DNA of 64,000 bases, from the NCBI GenBank assembly GCA_033675265.1, contig JAUJYZ010000005.1:162001-226000 (forward strand), given 5' to 3'. The notes beneath the pieces are model-generated. The model saw only the letters and a list, made by a program, of their open reading frames with translations. It did no database searches and was not told the origin of the DNA. This DNA is from Actinostola sp. cb2023 (taxonomy: Eukaryota; Cnidaria; Anthozoa; Actiniaria; Actinostolidae). The position numbers were made by a program, and so were the translations under genes. Positions 24,266-36,691 of the stretch are shown here, piece after piece (within the stretch, counting starts at the first letter, position 1; every line of letters starts with the position of its first letter).

Positions 24266-24991
24266 CATGCTCGAGGATCCAGCGGCTTTTGTCCGCGCTC
24301 CGAAGTCACCGGCCGAAACAACCCGCTGGATAAATTACCTGCTATTACGAGTTCTGTGGCGTGATACGAATCTTGATTTTGATTGGCCCTCTTTTTTGAG
24401 GGTAAAAAAGAGGGACAATCAAAACTCGACCATAATTTTCAAAGATAGCGTCCATGTTGACGGATGTTTTAAAGAAATGCATTTGCGTGATGCGATCGAT
24501 CACGTATTCTAGTTTTTCCCCGGGATCTATTTCCTAAACTTTCATGGACTTTCATGGTTGTCGAAGCGTTGAATTATCGTTTTAAAAAAAGGGGAATGAT
24601 ATGTATTTGCACAGCTACTGACAGGATATGGCAAAAGCTTGATATTTTTGCTTGTGATATCCGATCCTTAGCGCTGGTAAATGTGTTGTTTGAATTGGGA
24701 GGCCATAAACGATTTGAAGCTACAAGCCCGCTACAAGTACCGCCAACTGAAAGAATACGCACCACGAGTACGGAATATGGAGTTTTCAGCGTATATATCA
24801 TTATGAACAATCTGGACTTCAGTTGTCACTTCATTTTTGACATTTCGTTAGGGTCTGAAATGCGAGCTATACTAAATCCGTTTGAGAGCGTATCACGCCC
24901 CAGAACTCGTACTAGTAGGTAATTTATCCAGCGGGTTGTTTCGGCCGGTGACTTCGGAGCGCGGACAAAAACCGCTGGATCCTCGAGCATG
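24266..24991. mobile_element. 726-bp MITE with perfect 9-bp target duplication
   Basis: Inverted ends of over 90 bp, beginning CATGCTCGAGGATCCAGCGG, flanked by CTAAACCGG at 24257-24265 and 24992-25000. The right half matches (inverted) 60928-61250, the left end of an element that carries an integrase-like gene. A 9-bp duplication is typical of Mutator-like elements. No intact coding region. Confidence 0.9.
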
Positions 24992-25336
24992 CTAAACCGG
25001 TGGACCAGCAGGCATGAGCTTCAGCGGTTATGTTAATTTGTGATTGTTCTGTCCAATTTATAGTTATGTTACGCATGGCTGCACATTAAATAGTATGTAT
25101 ATTCGAGTACAGGGATGTGTAAGTAATGTCTTAAACAGGAAAGGTATTTCTGAAGTTTCAAAAGTCCCATAATTCCCAATGCTGCATACATACTAGTCTA
25201 GCAGTTTTCTTTGGAACACCAAGCTAAGGCGAATTGTGCAGGTAGTTGTATATAAGATGTTGTAGCGCCGCTTATGTGATCCCCACCGCTTAAGTGAGCC
25301 CCGCCGCTTTAATGATCCCCAACTCGTCGCTTAAGA

Positions 25337-26360
25337 GAACCCCTAGAAAATCTGGAATGGAATACGGATATATACCTGGAACTGCATAATTTATTAAAGC
25401 AAATTGATCAACTGAATTTACGAAAGGAATGTTGAAAAATTCAACTTTTTAATATGGCGGTTTAACAACTAATTCATTAATTACAAGTTGTTATTTTGCT
25501 CTACGTTCTTACTGCGGTCGGCCTGGCCTGGTGACGAAAATGAATCTTTGGATTTGGAAAAGCAGAGCTTTTCATCCGTTTACGGAGGTTTAAAAAAAAA
25601 ACACGGATTAGTGTGGACGGGGTGGGGCCTAAAAACCTAAGTAATAACAATAGAACATGAAATAACTTACTGTATATGGCGTTACAACTAAGACTATAAA
25701 CAAACTTATCGATGTAGAATAAACAATCCGGCACGATAAGCAAAGTATCGTTCTGACCTAATTATACATGTAAACATATTCCTAGTACGTCTAATATACT
25801 TCAGTTTCGAGTTCTCTTTGCTCAGTGTTAGCCTCAATAGCGTGTAAAATCAGTATTCTTTAGTTTATAGCGAAAGACAATTATGGAAGCTATTTCTAAA
25901 AAAAGTTTGTCGGGAGAGAGGTCATGCTTACTTCTACGCGACTAGACCGAAAGGGAGTATGGGTAGATATTAATAATAATTCCCCCGCTTCTCGGCTTTG
26001 GTGTTTCAGTTAAAAAAAGTGCAATTGAATATATTTGGTGTATAAGGTTGATGCAACACTGACGCCGAGGGAATAGACCTCTTTAGCTTCGTATGTAAAT
26101 TGCCTATTTCAAACCATGTGATGTAAACATGGTGTTCTCTGGAGAATTAGTCCTTTCAATATGAACGAATAAATTTCAGAAAAATAAACGAACAATTCAC
26201 CAGAGAATATCAAACAATACGCGAACACTTTAGAATTCCACGGGTTTTCAGTGCTTGTAATCTTAGAGGCTAACACTGAGCAAAGGTGTTCAGGTCTTCA
26301 GTTTACGGCTTTAATAAATTCTGCAGTTCCAGTATTCCATTCCAGATTTTCTAGGGGTTC
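25337..26360. repeat. Imperfect foldback within the left end of the MULE
   Basis: GAACCCCTAGAAAATCTGGA at 25337 is inverted at 26341-26360. Further inward GGAACTGCA.AATTTATTAA and TTTGCTCAGTGTTAGCCTC (25816 and ~26265) are also inverted. It splits the terminal repeat relative to the right end. A partial copy of a 66-bp hairpin MITE (AATAGACCTCTTTAGC) is at 26068-26120. Confidence 0.65.
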
Positions 26361-26389
26361 ACTTAAGCGGCAAGTTGGGGATCACTTAA

Positions 26390-26728
26390 AGGGTAAAGGC
26401 TAGTTTCCATAACCCAAACCGCCCTTGGTCGATTGGAGTCTGGGAACGAGTTTGTATAATGAGACGTCGGCCGTAGACGTAACGAAGTTTGGCGTTACGT
26501 ATTTTCAAGATGTCTACGTTTGTGGAATCAATCTTCTTTATATCGATCGGTTCTCTGCTTGAATTCTCTCTACAACTCTTTAAAATGTCATCCAAATGCT
26601 GTCTACATCTACTCAGCGAACTTTAACGACGAAAATTTCGAACTCTCGAGGGCAGTTTGAGCTATGGAATCAAGTCTCTACGACAAGGAAAGATTTAGTT
26701 TCCATAACCCAAACTGCCCTTCGTACAA
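26390..26728 (-). repeat. MULE terminal repeat, inner left arm
   Basis: Inverted copy of 34545-34884; both arms even carry the same 68-codon incidental frame. Inside each arm a smaller hairpin is formed by AAGGGCAGTTTGGGTTATGG and its complement-like partner CTCAAACTGCCCT. Confidence 0.85.
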
Positions 26729-27401
26729 GTATCCTGTAAAACAGAATAAATATGGATCTAAACGTCTCAAATTGGTTTTTACTCTTTATTTGTTAAGGCA
26801 AATGAGTTATTTCAATTTATTAAAATACGTTAATACTGTGACTGACTTGGAGCCGGCCACTATAAAAGCCTTTTAATATAAGCTTTTTTTTAATACGTTG
26901 ACTTGTCATATTAAAATAATCACACTCGTTTTCTTATTGATTTTAAATACCACAACTCAGCTAGAAAAATATAACTATAAACTATGACTAAATTTCATTT
27001 AGAAACCGTACCTCGTGATGTGGGCGGGTGGGCGTTGTGCATGGGTTTCGCGGCAAATAAATTAGCATATTCATGTTTGTACCTCAATTGCGCGCGGTTT
27101 TTAAAAAAACCAACGTACTTCACGTGAGTGTTCGAATTCGAAGCAAATATGTTAGTCAAATATTTTCTCCCTTGTGCGTAATTCCTGCATCATACCATTA
27201 ACAATGGCAGTAAATGAATCTTCAATATCACTTTTGTTCGATCATCAAGTGAGAAGTAACTACGGTTACGTTTTCAATGCAAAGAAAGTTGATGAAATCG
27301 TGCGTGAATGGGAGTTAATTACAAATTCTTCATTTACTACCTGGACAGTAGACAAACATTTTGGGAGCATAGGTAAGTGTTAATTTATAGAGTACAGACA
27401 C

Positions 27402-27733
27402 TAGAGTGCAGACAATAGAACCGTGAAAAAGTAGTAATTAACTAGTGCTAAATATCACAAATAAAACAATAGAAACCAATAGGATTTTGCACCATTTAGT
27501 TAATCAAATCTTCACAGTTTTATTGTCCACACTATGCAAAATAAATTAGTAGTGGTCTTAGACAATAGGGTGATAATATAGATAATATAACCATGAAAAA
27601 CTACTAACTAATTTATTAAAGTGCTAAATAGCACTGATTAAACCGATAGGAAAGAAAGGAGTTTGCACAATTTATTGCTATTTAGTTAGTCAATTCTTTC
27701 ATCCTTCACGGTTATATAGTCTGCACTCTATAG
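27402..27733. mobile_element. Two adjacent GAGTGCAAAC-family palindromic MITEs
   Basis: Copy 1, 27402-27537, starts TAGAGTGCAGACAATAGAAC and ends GTTTTATTGTCCACACTATG. Copy 2, about 27563-27733, runs from GATAATATAACCATGAAAAA to TTCACGGTTATATAGTCTGC. Both lie in the first MULE intron. Confidence 0.55.
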
Positions 27734-28076
27734 CTAGCTCTAGTGATATTCTATTATTTAATTACTGCTTCAGGATTTTAGTATTCCCCAGAATACTACT
27801 CACAAGTAGTTGCATGTTCATGAAATAACAGGGTCATTATGGGGCCTTGGGGATCAGAGATCACATGTATGGGATCAGACCCTGAGTCAGGGATCACAGA
27901 CATGGGATCATGGGATCATAGGATCGAAATAGGGATCACAGAATCAGTTGTGAGAACGAGTGGGATCAGTAAAGTTTTGTTGGGATAAATGATATTTTTT
28001 GGGATCAGGGATCATTATTTTGGGGGGAAAACAGGATCAATCTAGGCCATTTGTATCTATTTGCATGATGCATCAT

Positions 28077-28210
28077 TTGACTACAACTACCAGAATGCAT
28101 TACAAATTTCTTTCTGATTCAAATATTTATTCCCTCATGAGAATTGTAGAACAATAATTGGCAGTAATTCTCTTACAAAAGACAAAGCATTCTGGTAGTT
28201 GTAGTATATA
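28077..28210. mobile_element. Hairpin MITE, ~134 bp
   Basis: GACTACAACTACCAGAATGC at the left is inverted at the right as GCATTCTGGTAGTTGTAGT. Intronic in the MULE gene. The preceding 27840-28020 is rich in GGGATCA words. Confidence 0.7.
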
Positions 28211-29092
28211 TGCCATAAGTAAGTAAAGTAAGTAAGTAATTTGACATAATGCAAATTAATGGCCTATGTTGATCTAATGTCACTTATACCCTGAAATAAT
28301 GTACCTCTAGTTCCAACATTTTTTTCTTGAGGGGAGCATTAAAAGGGTATAGTTTAATTAAGTGATTCCCAATCCTTTTTAATTTGATACATGTGACCAA
28401 CTAGCAATAGTGTTAGTGTATCACTATGTTTTTTTTCTTCTTTTAAACAAATGTCAAACTAAGATCCAAAAAGCCACTCACACAAAGTCATGTGGTCAGA
28501 CCCTAAAATAGAGTATGATAGTACTCCCTACATAGTTCTTGGATATAAGATTTTGGACTGCAGAAATGGGAAAGACAGAAAGGAGACATTCAAGAAGAAA
28601 AGAATGGAAGATCAGGTAATTAATTAAGAACAATAATTTCAAATACTTTTCACTACAACAATATATTTGGTAACACTTTGTGTATTGTATCTCCTAGTCT
28701 GACATTTCAGATCACAGTTTTAAGAAATCAAAGAGGATGGTACAAGATACAAAGAAGATGGGGTGCCCTGCTCAGATTATTGTGAGGAAGATAATGAAAT
28801 TTTCACAATTCAAGGTAACAGATTTAGTAATTTATTATTTATATATTTGTAGTCTAATTTTATACAAAATTACATTGTAGATAACTTGTGATTCACAAAA
28901 AAGGAGAAGAACAGCCTCAGAAAAACTTAGAGATTACCTATCTAAAAAAGAGACAAAGGTTATTGGTGAGCGCCGCATATACATTGAACTTCCTCAAGAG
29001 GACAATCATCAACATCATATCATTGGCGAGGTAATTTAATATAAAATTATATAATGTACAATTATAATCAATATCACAAATTTCATTAGATT

Positions 29093-29262
29093 AGAAAGTG
29101 CAAACAATATAAGTGGGAAATAGTGCTAAGTCTAAATAACTAGTACTAATTTCTTAAATTCCTTTTGTTTTTTTAAATAATTGTTTTAATTAGCACCATA
29201 TATTTAGCACTCTCTAGATACATGTAGTACTGTTTCATGCTTTTATTGCTTTCACTCTAATT
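29093..29262. mobile_element. Palindromic MITE, GAGTGCAAAC family
   Basis: Starts GAAAGTGCAAACAATATAAG and ends CTTTTATTGCTTTCACTCTA. Located in the MULE intron between exons 4 and 5. Confidence 0.5.
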
Positions 29263-30939
29263 ACCAAATTAATACTCGGTCATTAAATCATCTCAACTAC
29301 CATTACTACATTGCATTTACAAACATCCATAATATAAGCTATACAGGTATGTGCTGCCCTATAGGGTATGGTTTCCAGGTCCACAGGTCTGGGGTCTGGG
29401 ATGGTATAGGGTACAAAAAATTGCCTTTTTAGGTCTGGGATAGGGTCAGGGTTTGAGGTGATGGCACACCCTACAAAAATTGCCAGAGTACCCCCCCCCC
29501 CCCCCCCCCCCCCCCCCTCCCTCCCCCTCCCCAGGCAAACATCATGCAATGTAGTAATAAATGATTATTATAATCATTGAGAAATTGAAAAACAGTTCCA
29601 TGTTAATTTCTACTGATCGGCAGCGGTTTTACACTATTTTCAGGCTGGTGGAATTCATCAAGTCATTGATAAACAAATTGTGGAAAAAATCCATGACTTA
29701 GTTTCGAGAGGGGTAACAGCAGTCCAAGAAATGAGGAGACATCTAAAGGAGTTTGTGAGGACAGAGCTCTTTCCTGGAAGAGCGCTTCCCCCCTCCACAA
29801 GTAGACGCTTCTACCCTACTAAAAAGGACATTCACAATCACATGTATAGAGCAATTGTCAAAAACCGATTTTCTAACTGTGATCAAACGAATGTTGGAGC
29901 AAAAATCAACCTTTGGCAAGCTCAGTATCCCAGTGACAAGTTTCATTTCAGACCATTTGAGGAAATAAATAGCAGCAATGAAGATGCATTTACAGATGAT
30001 GATGATTATGATGATGATGACGAGGAGGAAGAAATTGAAGTGAAAGTTACCAAACCCATCACAAGTCAGAAACTCCTCTTTGTCCATCAAACATCTTGGC
30101 AACAGAGATTACTGTCAATGTATGGGAACAACATTTGTCTTCTAGATGCTACCTACAAAACAACACGATACTCCTTACCTCTCTTTTTCCTGGCAGTGAA
30201 GACAAATGTGGATTACCAAGTGGTGGCATCCTTCATAATACAGAATGAGTCCACAGATTCCATAAAGGAAGCACTGGGAATTCTTAAACAGTGGAATCCA
30301 GTTTGGAACCCCCCATTTTTCATGACAGATTTTAGCGAGGAGGAGATTACTGCAGTAGAAGAAACTTTTCCAGGTTTGTGAAATTAACATATATCCAATT
30401 AACCATGATTACCTACAATCTACAAATATACTAGGATTTAATTTCTAAAATGCTACAGAGCAAATATTTGTACAATTCTCTTATTTAGTTTTATTTGTAA
30501 CATCACAATATTGATTTTGTAATACACAGTTTTTTTGGGTAGAAATGGGTTTTAAGCTTCAATTGTCTCCTTTTATCACAGACTGTACAGTTTACTTGTG
30601 TGATTTTCACCGGGAACAAGCCTGGGAACGATGGGTAAACAAAAAAGACAATGGAGTTTCAGGACAAAAAGAAGAAGTCCTTAGTAAACTACGCCAGATT
30701 GCTAGAGCATCAACAGAGGAAATATATCAAAAAGCTGTTTTTAATCTCAAGGATTCACAGCTCTGGAAACGAAACATCAAAATTCAAAAGTGGTTTGGCA
30801 ACAAATGGATAAAAGCTAGCAAGGTATGAATGAGGGCTGGTGATGGAATTTAGAGTACATAATGTGTGTTTACAATATCACCCCTTACCTGTCTAGCATA
30901 GCATTTAACATACCAGAATGTTATTTTTTTCTTCTATTT

Positions 30940-31130
<191 letters not shown>

Positions 31131-32429
31131 TATGTGCACTGATAGCAAATTAATTAAGTCTTATAACATGTCACATAAAATATATTTCACTCTTTTTTAA
31201 ACCTGTTCTTCAATAGAGATGGGTTTGGGCATTCAGGGAAGAGGGATTTGCAGTGATGGTCAACACAAATAATGGACTAGAACGACAAAACAAGCTTTTC
31301 AAATACAGCTACCTGCATAATCACAAAAACACAAGCCTCAGTGGAATGTTGAATATTCTCATAGAAAATTCCTTCCAGAGATCTACAACAGGTATATAAA
31401 GAAGAAAATATGCCATATTTGATAATGTATGTGTGTGCTTATCATGTACAACAGATGTTCAGTAACTTGACTCTGGCAATGCCAGACACTATATACATGT
31501 ACACTCTACACAAATTCATATGAAAGAATGAAAACTTTGCACTTTGTACATTGCAGGTATGTTGAAAAGAATGTCAAGTGTAGTTCCTCATATCGACAAT
31601 ACAACAAGGCCATCCCAGATTTCCTAACAAATAAACCAAGGTACTTGGTTGCCCATTGCATGGAAAGATGGGATAGTGCACAGAGTATTCCTGAAGCCAA
31701 CATAACTAAGCAAGACCAGGAACATTTCACAGTTAAAAGCCAATCGGAAAATATTGCATACAAGGTCACATTTGGCAATTCATTCACCATGCCGAAATGT
31801 GAATGTGCTGACTGGAGGCGCAATTATCTTCCCTGTAAGCATTTTTTTGCAATTTATCAATATTTTCCCTGATTCTCAGTGGGACAATCTGGCCAGCAAC
31901 TACCGTGAATCTGCTCTCTTGAAACTTGATGGATACCTGCTTCAGGATGTTTCAACCCAACCTGCATCACCACAAATCCCAGTCTTAAATGTACCTGAGG
32001 AATCTGACCTTGGATCCAGTGACTGTTCAGCTCAATCTGAACCTCTTCCCCTTCCAACCAGGAAGCGCCAATTCAGAAGTGAAGCTGCACAATGCAGAGA
32101 GATCTTAAGACAGCTTCACAACTTGACTTTCCTTATTCAAGATGAAGATACTCTTACTGATCTAAAAGTCGAACTTTCAACCCTACTGACAAATCTTGGT
32201 CAGCTTGTCCCCCAAGAGGATGGAATCCACCTTGAGGTTTCAAACAAAAGCGAGGGGAAAAAGGCAAAAGTCACTGAACCAGTTTCAAGGCATCACACAA
32301 AGTATAAGCCACTTCCTGTTCATAAAGCAAAAAGAAAGAAATACAATGGTAGAGTTGGAGCAGTTGCTGAGATAATGAAGAAAAATTATCATGTGTCAAC
32401 TCCCATACAAAATCTAATGACTGCTGTTA

Positions 32430-32620
32430 TCCCACCACCTGCTGCTACTACTGACCCACCACCTGCTGAAACTGATCTGCCACCTGCTGAAACTGATCTG
32501 CCACCTGCTGAAACTGATCTGCCACCTGTTGAAACCGATCTGCCACCTGTTGAAACTGATCTGCCACCTGCTGAAACTGATCTACCACCTGCTGCTACTG
32601 ATGTGCCACCTTGTGCTACT
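32430..32620 (+). repeat. In-frame 24-bp coding repeat (PPAETDL)
   Basis: Seven to eight copies of a 24-bp unit encode the eight-residue repeat PPAETDLP as a linker between SWIM and Ulp1-like domains of the MULE protein. The length is a multiple of 3, so copy-number changes keep the frame. Confidence 0.85.
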
Positions 32621-33274
32621 ACAAGTAATCCAACACCTGATGTTATTGAAATACCAGATGAGCCAGACATTATCTGTCTTGACCAGCCCACAAAACATCA
32701 AAAAAGAACATTACCTGTTCAAGAAAAGAATAGAATTGCTAACAATAAAATGTTAACAGACGAATCTATTTATTATGGCCAAAATCTTCTCCACGAACAG
32801 TTCCCTGATATACAAGGCTTAGAAGATACTGTTCTGGGACCAGCACTAATGTTTTCTGTTTGTAATGGAGAATTTGTACAAATCATTCATACTGGATCAA
32901 CCCACTGGCTGTGTGTCTCAAACATTGGGTGTAACAACCATGTAGTTAATTGCTATGATAGCCTTAACAGAGGATATCTTACAAGATTCAGTATCAAACA
33001 AATTAGCTGTATTACAAATCACAAAGATCTCACCATATCAATCAAGCCAGTGCAGCAACAGACCAACGGGGCTGATTGTGGAGTGTTTTCTTTAGCATTT
33101 GCTACAAGTCTGGTAAATGGAGAAGACCCAGCACTGATTGCATACAATATACCACAGATGCGACCCCACCTTCTTGCATGCCTCACAAGTGGCTACATTT
33201 CAACATTCCCATCTACATGTGCTGCACACAAAAGATGCAGATCGAAAGATGTTATTATCAAGTCGATAAAGTAA

Positions 33275-34544
33275 ATAAATACATGTACAGTGTCAACAGT
33301 GTACATTAAGGATCATACATGTGCCGGTCAAAGAAGTCATCCAGATCAACTCCACCAGTGGCACAAAGATTCTGGAAGCTTGGATTTCTACTGGGGGAGG
33401 GGGCCAGATTGGGGGGAGGGGATTGGAGGAAGGGAGGGAGGGAGGGGGGGGGGGGGGGGGGGGGGTTGTAGCTAGTTTTTCCCTTAGCTATTTTGTTCAT
33501 TATTATTCAAATATATTCAATTGTTTCTCTGCCTTGACAAAATGAACTGGAAAATTTTATACAAGGGAAATAATTAACTACATTAACATATTCATTGTAT
33601 CGTATTGTAAGGTATATCTAGGTATGTGTGGCCCGTTTGGTAGTTTGGGTAGGGTTTCCAGGCCTGTTTTTTTCGCTTTCACCCAGTTTGATCCCTAAAA
33701 AAAAGTAAACCGGTAAAAAAATAATTAAACCACAACATATATATACAGTATATAGTATAACCAACATTATTGAAGAGCATGTAAAAAGGTACCCTGGGTA
33801 CCAGAGACCCTTATTTTTTATCTCTCAAGCCGTAGGTGTTCTTGTAGAGCTTAGGAGAGAGATACACAATGGTCTCTGGTACCCAGGGTAGTCAAAAGGC
33901 ATTTATGATAATGAACATCAAAATCTATAACTTTAATTCACAAAGGTTGGCCCATAACGTGAATGTTAAACTTTATATGTTAATGTTGTGAATGTTATGA
34001 AAGAAATGTCAAGTAATATATCCACCATGTACAACTTCAACAGTTAATAATTTTTCGAGAAATTCCAAAATTAAAGTTTGCTAAATTTTATGGTAATATT
34101 AGCATCAGATTTCCAAACCACATTCCATTCCCGAGGGGAGTACTCTCTCTATATATTTTCCGGTACCGATGGTCATCCTTATCCAAAGTACCCCCCCCCC
34201 CCCCCCCAAGGAGGGGAGTGGGGTTCCATTGTGTTTGTCTCATGAATTATTAATTAGTCTGAAAAATGTTGCTCAAATGTTGTTGTTTACAGTAATACAG
34301 GCTTAATTTTAATAGGTCTTTAACAGATGGGTGTTTGTCTCGAGACAGTACAGTTTTAATAACTCTATTATCATTTTACAAGCAATGCAATCAGTGTACT
34401 GTAGAGTACAGTTAACCTTATATGCAAACATGTAACCATAACCAAAATTTCCACTATAAGACTTTAATAGTGCATGGATTTTCAATTAAATACATAAAAG
34501 ATTACTTACATTTTCGTTGTTTCCATGACTTGTCCAATAATCAA
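33275..34544. other. 3' non-coding region of the MULE
   Basis: No gene. Includes a G run at 33444-33465, a ~100-bp hairpin MITE at 33788-33888 (TACCCTGGGTACCAGAGAC and its inverse GTCTCTGGTACCCAGGGTA), and a C run at 34191-34207. Confidence 0.6.
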
Positions 34545-34884
34545 TTGTACGAAGGGCAGTTTGGGTTATGGAAACTAAATCTTTCCTTGTCGTAGAGACT
34601 TGATTCCATAGCTCAAACTGCCCTCGAGAGTTCGAAATTTTCGTCGTTAAAGTTCGCTGAGTAGATGTAGACAGCATTTGGATGACATTTTAAAGAGTTG
34701 TAGAGAGAATTCAAGCAGAGAACCGATCGATATAAAGAAGATTGATTCCACAAACGTAGACATCTTGAAAATACGTAACGCCAAACTTCGTTACGTCTAC
34801 GGCCGACGTCTCATTATACAAACTCGTTCCCAGACTCCAATCGATCAAGGGCGGTTTGGGTTATGGAAACTAGCCTTTACCCAC
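34545..34884 (+). repeat. MULE terminal repeat, inner right arm
   Basis: Inverted copy of 26390-26728; continues as the terminal 18-bp repeat region at 35526-35612 after the nested MITE. Confidence 0.85.
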
Positions 34885-34888
34885 TTAA

Positions 34889-35521
34889 AGGGGCAGTGTC
34901 AAGCCTCACGCATGCGCATTAAAATCAAAACAATAACACTCGGTTGAGAAGCCTATCTTGCCCGGTAGCGAGTTTCAAAACCCCCCTAAAACCGTTCAAA
35001 TCGCTAAATAAATGACCTACAGGACTCATGTAGATACTAATCTTTATTTAGAAAGCAATATTAGAACTTCAATATATCAAAAGGACTGAATTCTAGATGT
35101 GAATTCACGGCGATATCATTTTCCAACGGCCGATCAAATAAAACATAGGAAGCCCAACACATAAATAGATGGTGGGAAGCTCACCGGGTTTACAAGTCGT
35201 TCTACGTGAGTTTTTCTCTTCAAAAGTCATGAACAGTACTGCACCTACGATTGAGGCTGACTCTCTACGGCTGTTCGACACTTTTTTCAACGGCTTCAAA
35301 GTCAGTTCTAAGATGAAATAATCTCCACTAGGAATTGTTGAAAATGAAGAACATGCTTTGAATAATTACTAGTGATCCATTAGACGCTTGAACAAACATG
35401 ATTAATGTCGATGGAAACGGATTGAAAACATCGCTAATAATAAAAGTCCACGGTGGACTTTTATTATTTCTCGCTTCTTCGTACCCAGGCTTGCGCGGTC
35501 ATATGGCTTGACACTGCCCCT
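34889..35521. mobile_element. 633-bp Kolobok-type MITE (TTAA)
   Basis: Inverted termini AGGGGCAGTGTCAAGC and GCTTGACACTGCCCCT flanked by TTAA at 34885-34888 and 35522-35525. The terminus shares AGGGGCASTGTCA and a CGCATGCGC-like subterminal word with the autonomous Kolobok at 39101-54158. No intact gene. Inserted in the right terminal repeat of the MULE, so it is younger than that insertion. Confidence 0.9.
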
Positions 35522-35666
35522 TTAAGCGGTGGGGTTCACTTAAGCGGCGAGTTGGGGATCATTTAAGCGGCGGGGATCACTTAAGCGGTGGGGATCACTT
35601 AAGCGGCGCTACAGATGTTTATAATAAGATTAAAGTCATGTTCACTCAGTCATATATAATACTTAC

Positions 35667-35906
35667 TTTGTTTGTAGATTTCAAGTTTGAAGCTGCAATT
35701 TCCAACAGTATTAGAAATAGAACATGTGCTTCTTGTTTCATTCCTTTCTCCACATATCTTGTAAGCATTGTTTGCAAGCATGACATTAACACTCTCCTGA
35801 GGGCGACAAGTGACGCTTGGAAAGGGATTACCGTCAGGGTTTACTGATAAGCACTGTTCAGTTGTGATGCCAACCCTTTCCCCACATCGTTCAGTAGATT
35901 GAAAAT
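35667..35906 (-). CDS. Cysteine-rich exon of an unidentified host gene
   Basis: On the minus strand an acceptor TTTTAG precedes 35906, and a donor GTAAGT follows 35667. The 240-bp exon is open and phase 1 at both ends, the symmetric class common for extracellular modules. It reads FQSTERCGERVGITTEQCLS, then PFPSVTCRPQ, YKICGERNETRSTCSISN and NCSFKLEIYKQ, with six cysteines and an N-glycosylation-like NET. The MULE sits about 50 bp beyond the donor, in the following intron. No other exon of this gene is recognised; they may lie outside the window or beyond the large insertions. I do not recognise the domain. Confidence 0.5.
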
Positions 35907-36489
35907 CTAAAACGAAAAACCAACTGCAAGTGAGGGATTTTATTCAAGGTCATGTCTGAATAAGTTGTCGGTTATAAGTGTGATGCGTGTGTTCCTTAAA
36001 CACACCCCCTCCCCTCTTGTCTGTCGAAATATCAGCATTGCCCCTTCTAGTAGTTCAGGTATACTTGTTCACAGAGTCGAAGACATATGAACGCATATTA
36101 TATACATTTTTAAATTCCATAATACACATTGATATATTGTGTGACAACATAAATCAATACAGACAAACAAACAAAGGACATAAAGAAACACAAAATACAC
36201 ATTTCTTCAACAATAATTAAAACAAAAGAAATCAGTACAAAAACACGATGACGTAATAATAGATCTGCGAGGCAAGGAATTAAACAAAACTCAGTTTGTA
36301 CCCTTCGTCGACGACACAATCAGAAAATAACGCGAGTTCATCTCGAGTTTTTGCGAGTTCGTAAAATCAATAACATATCACAGTTTAAAACTGAAATAAA
36401 TTGAAATTGACAATTTTAGCGATTTCATCTTCAGCATGTTGACTACATTATTCCAAACAGTAAATAATAAAAGAATGGCAAGAATAAAG
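35907..36489. other. Presumed intron or intergenic DNA
   Basis: AT-rich; frames at 35987-36220 and 36110-36319 lack supporting features. Confidence 0.35.
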
Positions 36490-36691
36490 ACTAACGTTCC
36501 ATCCATACCAATGCGTTTTCCATAGTCTCCGTTTTCGATTCATTTTATGGAAAACGTTTACAATAATGCATTTTAGATTTAAAACGTTTACTAGGTATAT
36601 TGCGATGCATTTTGGCCTTGCATCCACACTGATCGTGTTCATCGGCAATGCACACATTTGCAAACGCTCTCCAGAGTCGAGACATTTGAAG
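36490..36691. mobile_element. hAT-like MITE remnant
   Basis: GCGTTTTCCATAGTCTCCG and internal AAAACGTTTAC words on the left, and CCACACTGATCGTGTTCATC with TTTGCAAACGCTC on the right, have the look of AAAACG-type hAT MITEs. Ends are not resolved. It directly abuts the BEL/Pao fragment. Confidence 0.4.

Noticed and set aside
31835..31880. A 45-bp intron (GTAAGC...CAG) that would remove the CCC-TGA stop in MULE exon 8
   Set aside because: It would delete the CKH of the SWIM zinc finger, which is needed for the domain.
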